NCBI RefSeq assembly: GCF_033568475.1
Contig: NW_027331831.1
Span: 3,782,001-3,846,000 of the forward strand
Reading direction: 5' to 3'
Length of the DNA stretch: 64,000 bases
Source of the DNA: Henckelia pumila
Taxonomy: Eukaryota > Streptophyta > Magnoliopsida > Lamiales > Gesneriaceae
Part shown: piece by piece, positions 9,436 through 21,366 of the stretch
Layout of the letters: each line of letters begins with the position of its first letter
Numbering within the stretch: the first letter of the stretch is position 1
Position numbers and translations under genes: made by a program
The notes under the pieces: generated by a model
Told to the model about the DNA's origin: nothing
Seen by the model: the letters and a program-made list of their open reading frames with translations, nothing else
The model's database searches: none

Positions 9436-12017
9436 CTCATCTTTACACCAAATCTTAATTCAAGTTTCGATCGACCTACAAAAGTTCACTAAAATAAAAA
9501 GGAAACGAAAATTGAGTAAATGTATATTTATAATTATAATTATAATTACATTCATCTAAAATTACGAATTTAGAAGGACATATGATTTTCAACGGATGGG
9601 TGATTGGTGAATAATTTGCTTCACCCCACATGTATAAGATATACTAATTATTATGTCCATCAATGCACCTCCCCTGCCAACCGCTCATTTTTATTTGGGA
9701 AGAAGTATTAATCATGTGCCATTTTTGGTCGTTAATTCTCCAACGTCGATGTTTTTGCCTTATTGGGTTATATCTAGATGTGTAAAATGAACTAGGTTCG
9801 ATGGGTTGGTCCGTCTCGCCATACAAAATAGATGGGTTGGATCGACAAATTCTCAATCCGTCTAAAAATCATCAAATTACTTGTAAGTCTGTCCGGTGGG
9901 TTCGTCCCGTCAACTAAAATAAGTAGGTTAGGTTCGTGTTTTCCAACCCATTTAAAAGGCGGGTCGACCCATCTCGCTCTGCTACGCCTAATGATGAGTT
10001 GCGATGGGTTGTGGGTCGACCTGTCCCGCTACCTCGTTTTGGTATCAAGAAACTCACGGTTATTATCTATAATAACATGCAAACTACGCCAATCAAGTAA
10101 ATTGCATTAAACAAAAGAATACGACAAACTTGACTGAAAAAGAGTCGGTAAGAGAAATCTAAATTTTTGTTGATAACTCGACCCTATTAAGATCGATTTT
10201 TCCATTTAAAAAAAAATTGTAATAGCTACACAATATTCATATAATAAAATATTAAAAAATTTTAAATAAACTGTCTAAATCTCATGATACGTCACATGCA
10301 CACCCACATTTTTCCGTGGTAAACGAGAACATGTCCAGCTTGAAAACACGTGGACTTAGTAAACATTGACAAGGAATTTCATACCCCACCAAGCTTTGCT
10401 TTGGATAACTCACCTGACCCACGGCTCCTCCTTATATCATCTAAAAATGTACTTGAAAACGCATTTATTTTGTATTAACCGGCTCAACAGATACTTTTAT
10501 TTGTAATTGTACAACAATATCATATAACTTGGCCAAGTTGCCATTAATTAATACGAGATAAATGTCAAGCAGAAACTTGAATATTTCAAACAAGATTTTT
10601 ATTTCATAAAATTTTAACATAAGCCTAGCATAATCATGAGCTTCCGATACATTGCCTCGTTTATTTACGTCGGATCCAACCGTGTTAGTTAAGAAATCTA
10701 GCCCGTTGCGGCGTTGTCATTATAATACATATTATCGGACCATTCAGTGTTATATTTTGGGTATGTTCGAATGTTAGATCTAATAACTCAAATTTTTTTT
10801 TACATCTAATAAGTACGTGACGTGCTGCTATTGAATAAATCTTTGTTGTCTAAAATTTTAGTTATTTAATTTTTTTTTCACATCGAACACAATCCAATAT
10901 GATTTAACTAACTAATATGGTTCATAGATATTGTGTTAATTTGGGTTAAATTGTATACTTTTAAAAAATAAATTTTTTTTTTTGCACCACACTTTTCTAT
11001 CAAATATTAAAAATACAAACTTCATTCATTTGAAAATTTAATAGGCATTCCAACCCTTAAGTTTTTATAAAAGTTGCACTTTCATCCATAAATTTTTTTT
11101 TTATAATAGTTACACATTTAAAACTTGTCAATACGAGTTTATGAATACGCATTGTTATCACGCTTATCCTTCTTTTTTTTCCTTAAAAAAATATTACGTT
11201 TATGACATTAAAATAATTTTCTAGTATTGTAATAATTTTCATATCTACTTAAACACACCACATATATTTCTGAATTAAGAAAAATTGTGAATTCTGATGA
11301 AAGTAACGTATTTGAAAAATTTATGAAATTTATTACAATAATAGAAATATATTCGTGTATCATAAATCTAATATTGTAAAAAGAAATGAACAATTAAGTA
11401 TAACAACCGCGCGTGTTCAATATCTCATCATGAAAAGAGTAAAACGTACTCTACCGTTATAAATGTTAAGAATTGAAACACTTATGAAATGTTCACAAGA
11501 AGGAAGTATGTATTTTCAATACCAGAAAAAGAGTTTGGTTTAAAAATAAACTACTATCTAGATTTATATATTTTTAAAAAAAAAACCCATATAGAAAGAG
11601 TCAAAGCAAGCAGTATTTTTTGGGCCACGAACAGAGGGAAGAACAAGTAGCAAATAATTTCACATAACAAAGCCTACACAGCTGTTCACATGCCCGCTTT
11701 GGCCCTTTCCTTTCACCTTCCCTCACGCGCATACGATAAATTTACATACTATATAATATAATATAATCTATTATATATGTACTAATACATTCAACACCCA
11801 TGGTACACACAAAACAAAACCCATAATACAAGTTCATTTCCTTTCCTGCTTCAAAACACACACACACACATACAAATCAAAGCACCCACACAGTTGGGTT
11901 CCAAATTCCATCGTTGCTGCCATTTTACTTTTGCCAAGAAAATCAACAACCCATAAGTTTCCCGTGCACATAATTAATTAGTTTTATACAATAGATCGAA
12001 AAAGTGAATAATCGAAG

Positions 12018-15000
12018 ATGGGCGAAAGGAGTAGGAGAGGCGCATTCTTGAGTTTGGTGTTGGGTTTGAGTTTATTGCTGTTATCGTGCCAAGGGAAGAC
12101 GAAGAGGACGACTCAGAAGAATGCGTATGCGACGATGATGTATATGGGGACTCCCAGGGATTACGAGTTCTACATAGCCACGCGTGTGATGCTCAGGTCT
12201 CTCGCAAAGCTTCAGGTCGATGCTGATCTTGTCGTTATTGCCTCCATGGATGTTCCCCCCCATTGGATTCAAGCTCTGTAAGTATATTTCTTTTCTTTTT
12301 AGTGTCTGGAGTTTTTCGAATCGAATTTGCTGATTTGGATCAATGCGGCTTCAGAAAATGGTGAATAATTAAATGGGTTCGTGTAATTTTTGAAGCGGTG
12401 AATTTTTTTGAATTAAATACTGCTGTGAACTCGTTTTTTGGGTGCGGACTTCATATCGGGGAAACGCATCCCACGCACGAATATGCCTTTTTTCTGTTGG
12501 CTTTTCCTTTGTCTGAATGCAGAGGCCAAAAAAATGTTAAAAGAAGATATTTTGTTTGGGTACATGTTTCTTAATATATGATTATATATTATATAAATCT
12601 TCAGGGAAAAAAAATTCGTATAGCATTAAATTATATAAAATGATGGGGGAGTTATAAACTTGGATGATGATGATGATAATATAATAATAATAAAAATAGT
12701 GTATTTAGACGTTACCGTTATCTTTTAGGAAATGTTTTTTAGATATTAATGAAAATGAAATTTTTTTAAAAAAACTTTTGACTTTTTTTCTTCAATTTCA
12801 TACTTTCTTTTCCTCCTCAGTTTTGAATTGAGAGATGTTTTTATTTCTCTTCAAATTAATCAATCCATGACTTTGTAACTATTTTGAATTAAGTTCCTAT
12901 GTTTTATCAAGCAATTTTAAAACTTCATAATACTCTTTTGAAATTAACCTTTGGTTCACTAACAAAGCCGTCCATTTGATTAATTTTTTGTTCAATAATT
13001 GATTACTTTTTTTAAAAAATATATAATTGGGGCATGCTTGACCAAGATTACCAAGTCCAGCCAGAAATGATTAAAAAATATATGCGACATGTCCCAAGAT
13101 TAGTTGGTGATATCAAGGACTTGGTCTATGAGATTAACTAATGTCAATATCTTAATGTATCCAAAAAATATCGGGGTGTAATGACAAGTTTTGATTTGAT
13201 TTATACAATTTCTTGAGAATTTATCAATTTTCGAGGTCATTCCGGCACACCAAATGAATTCGGAATTGAGTCGTAGCGTTTGATAAAACTTTTAGAAAAC
13301 ACTTCTCAGCTTTTTCTTAATAAAATTTTGTTAACGAAATTTTGTTAAGGAAAAGCTGAAAGGTGCTTCCAAAAAGCTATCCAAAACACTACCTATATGT
13401 TTACAAGATTCGAATCTGATGCTTTGATTGGAAGTAGTTCATGGGATTGTTTAGAAATAATATTGGCAAATGAGAGTATTCAACTTAATTATCAAATCAA
13501 CATTGTAGGTTTTGAAATAAAATTTCGTTAAATAAATTATTAATTGCAAGTCTTAGGCAGAGTGGAGGGAATCATGCTGGAAGACCTGGATCCACGTTCT
13601 TTAAGACAATGTTTCCAAGAAATTCCTCCACCCTAGAGAAATATTTTACTATTAAATTACTCGTAAATCACTACTTGCTTATATAATTTATTTAAATTGC
13701 CCTCGAAAGGAGAGGAATTCAAATTGACAAATTCTCTTTCAAGTGGGTATATTATTTCTTGGCCAGCATGATTTGATAATTTTATTTTATTTTTTATTTT
13801 CTCCAATTTTTTAACCAATTTCAAGTCATTGTCTTATTCCGCTGACCAAATACTTGGGACTTTGTATGAATCTTTTATCACCTAATATTATGTATACTAA
13901 CAGACGGTTTTGTACTTGTTGAGGGGCGATCCTAGATTCCTAGTTAATATTTCTTGGACTATAAAAACTTTATGTCCATAATTATTTATTTATTTATATT
14001 TATATCATATTCAAAGACCGAGTCATGGGGGCCGGTGATTGCCTAACATTGCCCCAACTCTAATTTGTTAGCCCCCAAATTTTTAGTAACAATTTTTTCT
14101 GAATGATTTACCCATACTGCGCCTAGTCTGATAAAAATAAATAATTTTCGTCCATCTTAATTGAATTTCTTGGTTCGGTCCATGGTTATTTGTTTGATGA
14201 CACCGAAAGATGTATTCGATTACCTATATCATCAGTGATTTTGCAATATATATTTCCATGCTCATGAATAATTCTCAAAATTCTTAACTCTATGCATTCA
14301 GATGACGTTTCTTGATAGTATTAAAACCAGTGCAAGGAAAATGATTATGAACAAATAGCTCGAAGGAAATTTATGTTTTTCTGTTGTTTCTATTATTATT
14401 CAGAGAAGAGGAGGATGGCGCGAAGGTTGTGAAAGTGGAAAACATTAAGAATCCATACGTAAAAGATCCGAATTCGGGTTGGAGATTCACAAAGACACTA
14501 AACAAACTGTATGCATGGAAGCTAGTCGAGTATGATCGTGTGGTCATGCTTGATGTCGACAATCTCTTCCTTCAAAAAACCGATGAACTCTTTCAATGCG
14601 GGCAGTTTTGCGCTGTTTTCATCAATCCCTGCATCTTTCACACCGGTCTTTTCGTGTTGCAGGTATAACCTTTACATCCACACCATGTATGAAGATAGAG
14701 TTGTCAACTAGTTAATTATAAGGCTATATAATGGATTTAATTTGTTTAGTCCCTAGGCTTGGAGAGTTGGAGGGTGACACTAACTTTCTTAAATATGTTA
14801 TCCTATGAAACATCTAATCAATATGATAGAGCAGAAATTTTGAAGTGAAACGTGTTAACTTTACCTAAACACCATCACTAAAATGGTCAAAATTTGCAGC
14901 CATCTTCAGAGGTTTTCAATGATATGATTCATGAGTTGGAGATCGGCAGAAGCAATGCTGATGGTGCTGACCAAGGATTCATAGGAAGCTACTTCCCAGA

Positions 15001-16067
15001 TTTACTTGATCGACCAATGTTTCACCCTCCTTCAAATGCCACGACGCTCGATGGAACCTACCGACTTCCTCTAGGCTACCAAATGGATGCTTCTTATTAC
15101 TGTAAGTAAACACGCTTAGAACCAGTGGCTTCAAAAATCATACGTAAAATTTTCGTGTTTACATGTTGCGTCGCAACAGTTGATTAAGCATATGGTCAAT
15201 CAGTTTCAAATAATTACGCAGTGACATGCTTTCTTGTTTACTCTGTTCCAGATCTCAGACTACATTGGAGCGTGCCGTGTGGGCCGAACAGTGTTATCAC
15301 ATTCCCGGGAGCTCCATGGTTAAAACCATGGTATTGGTGGTCATGGCCTGTCCTTCCCTTGGGCATTCAGTGGCATGAACAAAGACTTCAAACTCTCGGG
15401 TAAGATGAAGCTCTGTCTTGTAAACAATTGCAAAAACAGTTTACACTTGTTCCATTGGTTTTTATGTTTCTTGATAAAACGTGCGTTCTGATGCTCGTTT
15501 TGTGATATATACGCTTTCCTCAACAGCTACGCTGCAGAAACGCCTATAGTGTTCATCCAAGCTATATTTTACTTGGGAGTCATGGCAGTGGCACGTCTAG
15601 CTCGCCCCAATTTATCGAAACTATGTTACAAGAGAGAAGAAAAGAGTGTTTTCCTTGTACAGACTGGCTTCAAACTGATTGCTTTATGGTCCATTCTTGC
15701 TGCCTACATAGTTCCATTCTTCCTCGTACCTCACACAATTCATCCAGTCGTAGGCTGGGGTCTCTACTTACTCGGGGTGTTTTCGCTCTCTTTCATGGCT
15801 ATCAACGTCTTTCTTTTGCCAATGCTACATGTACTCATGCCATGGATAGGGTTCGTGGGGGCCCTCGTAATGATGGCTTACCCTTGGTATAACAATGGCG
15901 TTTCAAGAGCACTGGCCGTTTTCGGATACGCGTTTTGCAGCTCGCCTTTTCTTTGGGTATCGATGGTTAAAATCGTGTCATCTCTTCACGTTTCGCTAGA
16001 AAGGGAAGCTTTCTTGCCCAGATTCGGCGAAAATGCGTCGCCTTTGGGGTTCAATAAGTTGTACTAA
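12018..16067 (+). CDS. GT8 family glycosyltransferase, PGSIP7/8-like
   Basis: Five exons (12018-12277, 14404-14662, 14900-15101, 15252-15399, 15527-16067) join in phase to about 469 aa, close to the length expected for the plant PGSIP7/8 clade. The N terminus has a signal-like hydrophobic run (GAFLSLVLGLSLLLLSCQG). The GT8 core follows: MYMGTPRDYEFYIATRVM in exon 1 and MLDVDNLF with the DxD metal/nucleotide-sugar motif at about residues 137-139. Conserved stretches are INPCIFHTGLFVLQ, GADQGF, LPLGYQMDASYY and KPWYWWSWPVLPLG. Exon 5 encodes about five membrane helices, as in IPUT1/PGSIP6, which transfers glucuronic acid to inositol phosphorylceramide. For the 7/8 clade the acceptor is not established, so sphingolipid glycosylation in the Golgi is an inference. 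All introns are GT-AG and intron 1 is 2.1 kb. No lesions are seen. Confidence 0.93.
13274..13391. mobile_element. small foldback MITE candidate in intron 1 of the GT8 gene
   Basis: About 118 bp folds back on itself. The ends TAGCGTTTGATAAAAC and GCTATCCAAAACACTA are imperfect inverted copies, and an inner pair (CAGCTTTTTCTTAA with TTAAGGAAAAGCTG) is stronger. TA at both ends would suit a Stowaway-type TSD, but this is not decisive. Confidence 0.5.
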
Positions 16068-16754
16068 GGAATGATGACCACTTGGTTATCTGTAATTTCT
16101 TTTGATTTGTTGGAGAGGATTTTTTGTCCCCCTTTTCCTTGGGTGTAGCTTTGTGACACTATTACTTGACACATAAAGAAACGTTGATTCTTTCATTATG
16201 CAACTGAATGCCTATTTGAAGATCGTATAATTTTATATTAATTAACCCAGGCGTGCAATTAACAGGTTTGGTCATATAAAACATTTGAACTAGCTTTTAA
16301 CATATAAGGAAAAAGAATAAGAAAAAAGGCTCTTGATTTGGTCCTTATCGATAACTCAGCCGTCGCCGGCCCACACGACCAGTCGGCCGCCTCTTCTGGT
16401 TTATGTCGGCCTGCCCATCCCAGATCGATGTCATTATCCTGGTGCAACTAGCAAAATAATTTCAGCAGACCTCGTATTTGATACAGTCGATTAGATCCAT
16501 ATATCAAATAAAAACGAATTTTTTGATTTAAAAATTAAAAAGTAATATTTTCATAGATTGAGTTAAAAATTTGTCTTACGAGTCGTGAAATAAATTTCAC
16601 ATAGAGTTTTTTGTGATATAACTTTTAAAGATAAAGGTTCAAAATGAATTAAATATAATTCAATTTTAGGATTTGCATGACTAAAAAACCTGTGTTTTTC
16701 TTTTTAAAAAAAATACAATGAAATTTAATTAACTAACTAAACATCTCATACCAT
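16068..16754. other. 3' flank of the GT8 gene
   Basis: This contains the probable 3' UTR and polyadenylation region of the GT8 gene (to about 16230) and then AT-rich sequence with no recognisable gene. Confidence 0.5.
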
Positions 16755-17064
16755 GGCGGTGTGTTTGGTTCAATTGTTGAGATTATCAAATGATTAGTAT
16801 TTGAATGATAAAAAATATGATAAATAAGGATTGATAATTTGTGTTGAAAGTAATATTGTGTTTGGTTTGATTTTTAAAAATAAGATCAAGTAATGGTTTA
16901 AAATATTTTTGCCAAAAATACCCTTTATTTTTTATTGAATAATTAAATAAAGTAGCCTATTTTTCACTTCTTCCTCTAAGTTTTTCAGAAAAACCTAGCC
17001 TACATCGAAAAGAAAATTGCGTCGATTCGAAAATCTCCAGATCTCAAACGAGTAAATTTCGATT

Positions 17065-18200
17065 GTGCGGGCTCATCTTCGTTCAGACAGGGTAAGATTT
17101 TCTGAACTGTTCGTAAAATTGCTCGATGGCAAGCACAAAATCTTGAATTTCGACGCACCCTCAATCTCTGTTTCCATCCTCAAACGGTGTATCGAAGCTC
17201 TAACATATGTCCCCTCCCACCTCCAACTCCTTCGATTCAGCAACTCCCGCATCCTCCATGATTTCAAAACTTTGAAAATCGCTGAATCCCAAGAAACAAC
17301 AGAAATCCCTGAAACCATAGTGTTGAACACCGATGGTTTGCCTCGAAATCAATTGTTTTGTAGTGGAACGACCAACTTTTAATCTCGGTCGGAATGAGAG
17401 GTGGGGAAGTTTCCACTGGTGGTTCATCTCTCTCTCAGGCTCGGTGCTACGAGGTGCAGCGACCAAGGCTGGGCAGAAGAAAATGAATAATTTTGATGGT
17501 TGCAGGGATATGACTTAGAGGGTGTTTGTCTAAGCTTATTAAAAAGAGCTTATAAGCTCCTAGTGCTTAAAAGCTATTTTACGAGCTTATAAGCTGTTAG
17601 AACTTATTTTAAAAATAAGCTGTTAAAGTGTTTGGGTAAACTTATTTTAAACAACTTAAAGATGTTGATATGTTTGGTATTATAAGATCTTTTTATTGTC
17701 AAAATTACCAAAAATGGTATAATTATATGAAAATAAAATTTTGAGTTATACACATACGAAAATAGTTTTAGAATAAACATATATTAAAAAATAAAATTGT
17801 TTTAATATTTTACTTTAGAAAAATTTATGTGATTTGTAATTTTTTTAAAAAAAAATAATATTTAATATTTAATGGGTGGAGGATATGATGGAGATTTATG
17901 AAAATATTTAAGGATATTTTAGAGAGATGTAATATGAAAATAAGATATTTTTGAAAAAAGTACCTCCCCCTTTACTTTTTTAAAAACAGCTTATAAGCTG
18001 TCAAACAGCTTATTTTGACAGCTTATAAACTATTTTTAAAAAATTTTGCCAAACAAAATTTGAGAGCTTAAAAGCTCTAAAACAGCTTATAAGCTGTTTG
18101 CAAGAGCTTTTAAGCTCTCCCAAACACCCTCTTATGAGTGGGCGAAGGAGGCATGTCAACGCATAGAAGAAGTTGGAGGAATGGAGGGAAAATGGTAGCA
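17065..18200 (+). pseudogene. SDE2-like (ubiquitin-fold N terminus) gene fragment, broken
   Basis: The segment encodes the start of a plant SDE2-like protein, a conserved ubiquitin-fold protein linked to splicing in other eukaryotes. The first block (17095-17290) reads LFVKLLDGKHKILNF...SHLQLLRFSNSRIL. After a frameshift near 17330-17440, a second block reads SVLRGAATKAGQKKMNNFDGCRDM, which includes the family's hallmark processing and core motif. A 614-bp Tourist MITE then interrupts it. Beyond the MITE the frame resumes at 18134 with MSGRRRHVNA, hits TAG at 18164-18166, and continues KKLEEWRE before homology is lost. Frameshift, stop, MITE and 3' truncation together show it is non-functional. 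The sequence before 17095 looks like a 5' UTR. Confidence 0.72.
17518..18131. mobile_element. Tourist-like MITE (PIF/Harbinger type), 614 bp
   Basis: The termini GAGGGTGTTTG and CAAACACCCTC are perfect inverted repeats of 11 bp. The flanking TTA on each side (17515-17517 and 18132-18134) is the standard Tourist/PIF target duplication. The interior is rich in AGCTTATAAGCT palindromes and has no coding frame. Confidence 0.9.
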
Positions 18201-18302
18201 ACAGAGGGAAAAGGGGTATTCGTGGAATTAATGGGGAGGACAAAGTCAGGAACAGAGGGAAAAGGGGTATTCGTGGAATTAATGGGGAGGACAAAGTCAG
18301 GG
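18201..18302 (+). repeat. 51-bp tandem duplication
   Basis: Two copies (18201-18251 and 18252-18302) share ACAGAGGGAAAAGGGG and GGGGAGGACAAAGTCAGG. The duplication lies just 3' of the SDE2-like fragment. Confidence 0.88.
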
Positions 18303-18463
18303 ATAGATTATACTAGGTGGGGGAATGGTTTAATTAACCAAGCCTAACACTACTTTATTCCTCGTAGAGTAGATTAGGTAGTTTTAGTAACAAATCAACC
18401 AAACATTGGATTACACAAAAATTCACCCATAAACCTACCTAATATTTTGTACCAAACGCAGCC

Positions 18464-18565
18464 TGGGTGTATTGACCTGTTCTCGAACCACCTACTTAAC
18501 AACTAAAAGCATTCATACTATGGGTGTATTGACCTGTTCTCGAACCACCTACTTAACAACTAAAA
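18464..18565 (+). repeat. 45-bp direct repeat, 57-bp period
   Basis: TGGGTGTATTGACCTG...CTTAACAACTAAAA is present at 18464-18508 and 18521-18565, separated by 12 bp. The first copy starts directly at the right boundary of the TIR-bounded segment. Confidence 0.88.
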
Positions 18566-19900
18566 CCATGCGATTAACTTAATAAGTACGAAATCAATTA
18601 AAAGTAACGGAAGCTTGAAACCTTACGACAAAATACAACGACACCAAAACCCAAATGAAATATAGTTAAACAACCAAATCGAATAGTACTGAATACTCTC
18701 ACTGAAACAAAAAACAATCACGATCCTCCAAAACAGCTGCAACCCCAGCCTTAACGACCACTCCATCGGATCCGTCCAAATTAAGTCTTGCCTCGTGGAA
18801 TGAGGTGTCCAAAACAAAAAAAACTAGGAACGTGAGCGATAACATCGCTCAATACGGAAGTATGAATATACACATGCAATGACTGCGTGAATGTAAATGT
18901 ATGGGTACCAGAAACCTATCACGGTAGAACTCTGCACAGTCAAGAGGCGTCATGTATGTAGTACCCTGGGCCGTCGCATTAGGAGGTGGCTCACACACCA
19001 GAAATAATATATGGATATAGCTGACCTGATCCCAAACTCACAGGTCTAACCATCCACTCGAAATAAGGGGCTGAGTGCCCCACTATAGACTATCACAAAG
19101 TATAGAGTCAACGTGATAATGCATGCAACACAATAATCATGACATAATATATGCACATAAAACATGACAGATAACATGCAAATATAGAACATGTATACTC
19201 AATCAAGATATCTCGGATAGTAGGTTCGTACCTCTAAACGACAACCTAACAACTATGGCTCACAAGTTCAAGTTTGTAAGCAAGTAATTATCATATCACT
19301 AATTTTTTTTAAAATCCTTAACAAAACTAATAGCTACTCTCAAAAGCTAATTATGAGTCTGGACTTATAATGCGTCCGTCGTCGGTCCACTTATGACAAT
19401 GACCCCAAACTCTAGGCACAACTTCGTTACGATCTCGGAAGGGCTTCGATATTGCCCGACCTTCGAGACGACCCCTTAAAGCCTAAAATAATATACTGGA
19501 AAGGGAAAGGAGCTGTGGAATTCACAGTTAGAAATGGCAGCTTCGACCCTCATTTATAGATAGAGTTCGGACGTTCCGATCAGCGTTCAAAGCTTCCGAT
19601 CGTTCAATCAGAGCTTTCGATCTCTGTCCACTGAAAGCATGTCCTGTGATTGGACAATTCATGTTGTCGACAAATTTCAGAGCTTCTGAACTAGGGGTTC
19701 AGAACTTCTAAACTTGCCCCTATCTAATCACCAATCAGAAACGTATATATGTCTGTCGGGAAAAAAGTTGGACCTTTCGAATTTCTCGGTGCCTCCGATC
19801 TACACCCTAACCTTCCAAACTCGTTCAGAGCTTTCGATCTGCATTTCGGAGCTCTCGAACTACTCAGACCCCTGGGGCTCCCCTGAAGATTTTATGATGT
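18566..19900 (-). mobile_element. LTR-retrotransposon remnant (probable gypsy LTR)
   Basis: No gene is visible. On the minus strand there is a TATA-like TATAAATG (complement of 19551-19558). Downstream are motifs common in long Tekay/Del-type plant LTRs, for example GAGCGATGTTATCGCTC near 18835-18855 and a GGGGCACTCAGCCCC palindrome near 19070-19084. The boundaries are not defined and no paired LTR was found in the window, so this is a family-resemblance call. Confidence 0.4.
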
Positions 19901-20298
19901 CTTGAATCCCATTTTTTAGTTATTCTACTTAAATAAAGATTCCTTACTCATGCTTTGACCACTTAAATATGTTAAAGGAAATTTAATTACCTAAACATGA
20001 ATCGAGTTACTACGGGTGAGATTTGAAGTCAAAGATCTTAGTGTTCTTGATGATCACTTTTGTGATTTAAATTATGATTAAGTGGCGATTACAATTTTGC
20101 CTCTGCCTATAATATATAATTTTATTTTAGTTTGTAATTGTAAAATTGTGATTTTAATCGAAGAATGTAAATTATTATTAATCCACATGCTATTTTAATC
20201 CACAAAAATTATTGGGTGTTATTTATTTATTTTAAAAAATTAATAAATTAAGTAAAAAATTTTCCATAAATAAGGGTTAAATAGAATGAAATGTATTT
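19901..20298. other. AT-rich spacer
   Basis: AT-rich sequence up to the 3' LTR of the gypsy element. No gene or repeat is recognised. Confidence 0.5.
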
Positions 20299-20918
20299 GA
20301 TGATGTCGGAATTTTACCTCGGGTTCGGTCTGGTAGAATGGATCCTCCAATTTCTTTATAGAGTAGGTCGGGTCGGGTGTGGCGAACTGCACAAGCAACA
20401 GCTAGGTCAAAAGGACGTCGAAGGTGTTTTCGGTGTGACCCCTCCGATGCCTAAGTCAGTGTCTTGAAGGCAGAGGGTATGATTAATGCGAAAACTTAGA
20501 GATATGAGTGCGTGAATATAAAAGTAAGAGTGAGTGTTGATGAATAATGAATACTGAATGAACTCAACCATAACAATACCTGTATTTATAGGGGAAAATA
20601 GAATAAGTTACCTAGTCGAATTCTAACATGTTAGGGAGTAGGACTCCTCACTCATTGGTCCCTTTGTAAGCTTATCTCTATCTCATAAATATTTGATAAG
20701 ATCTAAGCTTATCTCGTATATATCAAAAATCCCACTTGAATTAGAAAAAGATTGTACATGGCCCATTAAAGCATAACCTAGCTCGGCCCATTATGACCAG
20801 CCCAGGTCATGACAAAACCCAACATAGCTTTGGACTGGACTGGACCCTACCACCTTGGGCTATGCTAGGTAAACCCATTATAAACGGGCTCGGGTGGAAA
20901 TATTTTATCGGAGTAACA
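20299..20918 (-). repeat. 3' LTR of the Tat element
   Basis: It is 620 bp and paired with 29936-30556. It contains a minus-strand TATA box (TATAAATA, complement of 20583-20590) and the terminal TGTTACTCCG in element sense. Confidence 0.95.
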
Positions 20919-21196
20919 ATAGTACCTCCCTAACTGGTCTAAAAGAAGAATGAGTTTAGACCAATTACTCAGTCCTGACCCCGTTCTATACAGGCTTTGT
21001 ACAGACAGCCCAGAATTGAACCCACAAGATGTGTTTCTTTGAACGGTCCAGATCAAGATCCGCGTGATGTGCTTTTAATGGACGACTCAGATGTCTCAGG
21101 ACGGTGCATCTCCCGAAGCCTTAGTGGCTCTGACCTGTCCCGTCCCGAACCGTAGATCAAGAAGCTAATCGACGGCTTAGATCATCTCACCTCCTC

Positions 21197-21204
21197 TATA
21201 AATA
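21197..21204 (+). promoter_or_regulatory. TATA box for the antisense gene
   Basis: CTCTATAAATAGGTC on the plus strand is a strong plant TATA-box match, about 160 bp upstream of the antisense gene's likely ATG at 21367. It lies inside the element, outside the LTR, so it could drive the antisense unit independently. Confidence 0.6.
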
Positions 21205-21366
21205 GGTCAGTAAAAATTTTGTTTTTTACTTTTCACTTTTGTACTGTCACGCTGCCAAAATTTCAAGAGCTCCCCCGACCCGGACTACTTGCTCCCGACC
21301 TGCTCATTTACTTACCAAGCTTCAACTGTTCCACCTGTAAGTCTTCCTTTCACTAGGTTAGTTAAC

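Larger units (their letters stand above)
8607..12017. other. gene-free spacer and promoter region of the GT8 gene
   Basis: I see no convincing gene in these 3.4 kb. The stretch is AT-rich with poly-A/T runs. It holds the repeats and hairpin listed separately between 9045 and 9435, and a GGGTCGACC-rich patch at 9780-10030 of unknown origin. The last 400 bp before the ATG at 12018 contain a TATATAATATAATATAATC-like stretch near 11750-11770 and a short (CA)n run near 11860-11874, likely promoter and 5' leader. Confidence 0.55.
16755..18463. mobile_element. TIR-bounded segment carrying a gene fragment (Pack-TIR candidate)
   Basis: The left end GGCGGTGTGTTTGGTTCAA and the reverse complement of the right end (GGCTGCGTTTGGTACAA) match over most of 17 positions, as expected of PIF/Harbinger- or hAT-like terminal inverted repeats. 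AT-rich subterminal sequence on both sides surrounds the SDE2-like fragment. No clean target duplication was found, and no transposase is present. It could instead be two unrelated MITE ends flanking a degenerate gene. Confidence 0.4.

Noticed and set aside
19714-19905. Short plus-strand ORF
   Set aside because: Falls in LTR-like debris and has no recognisable motif.
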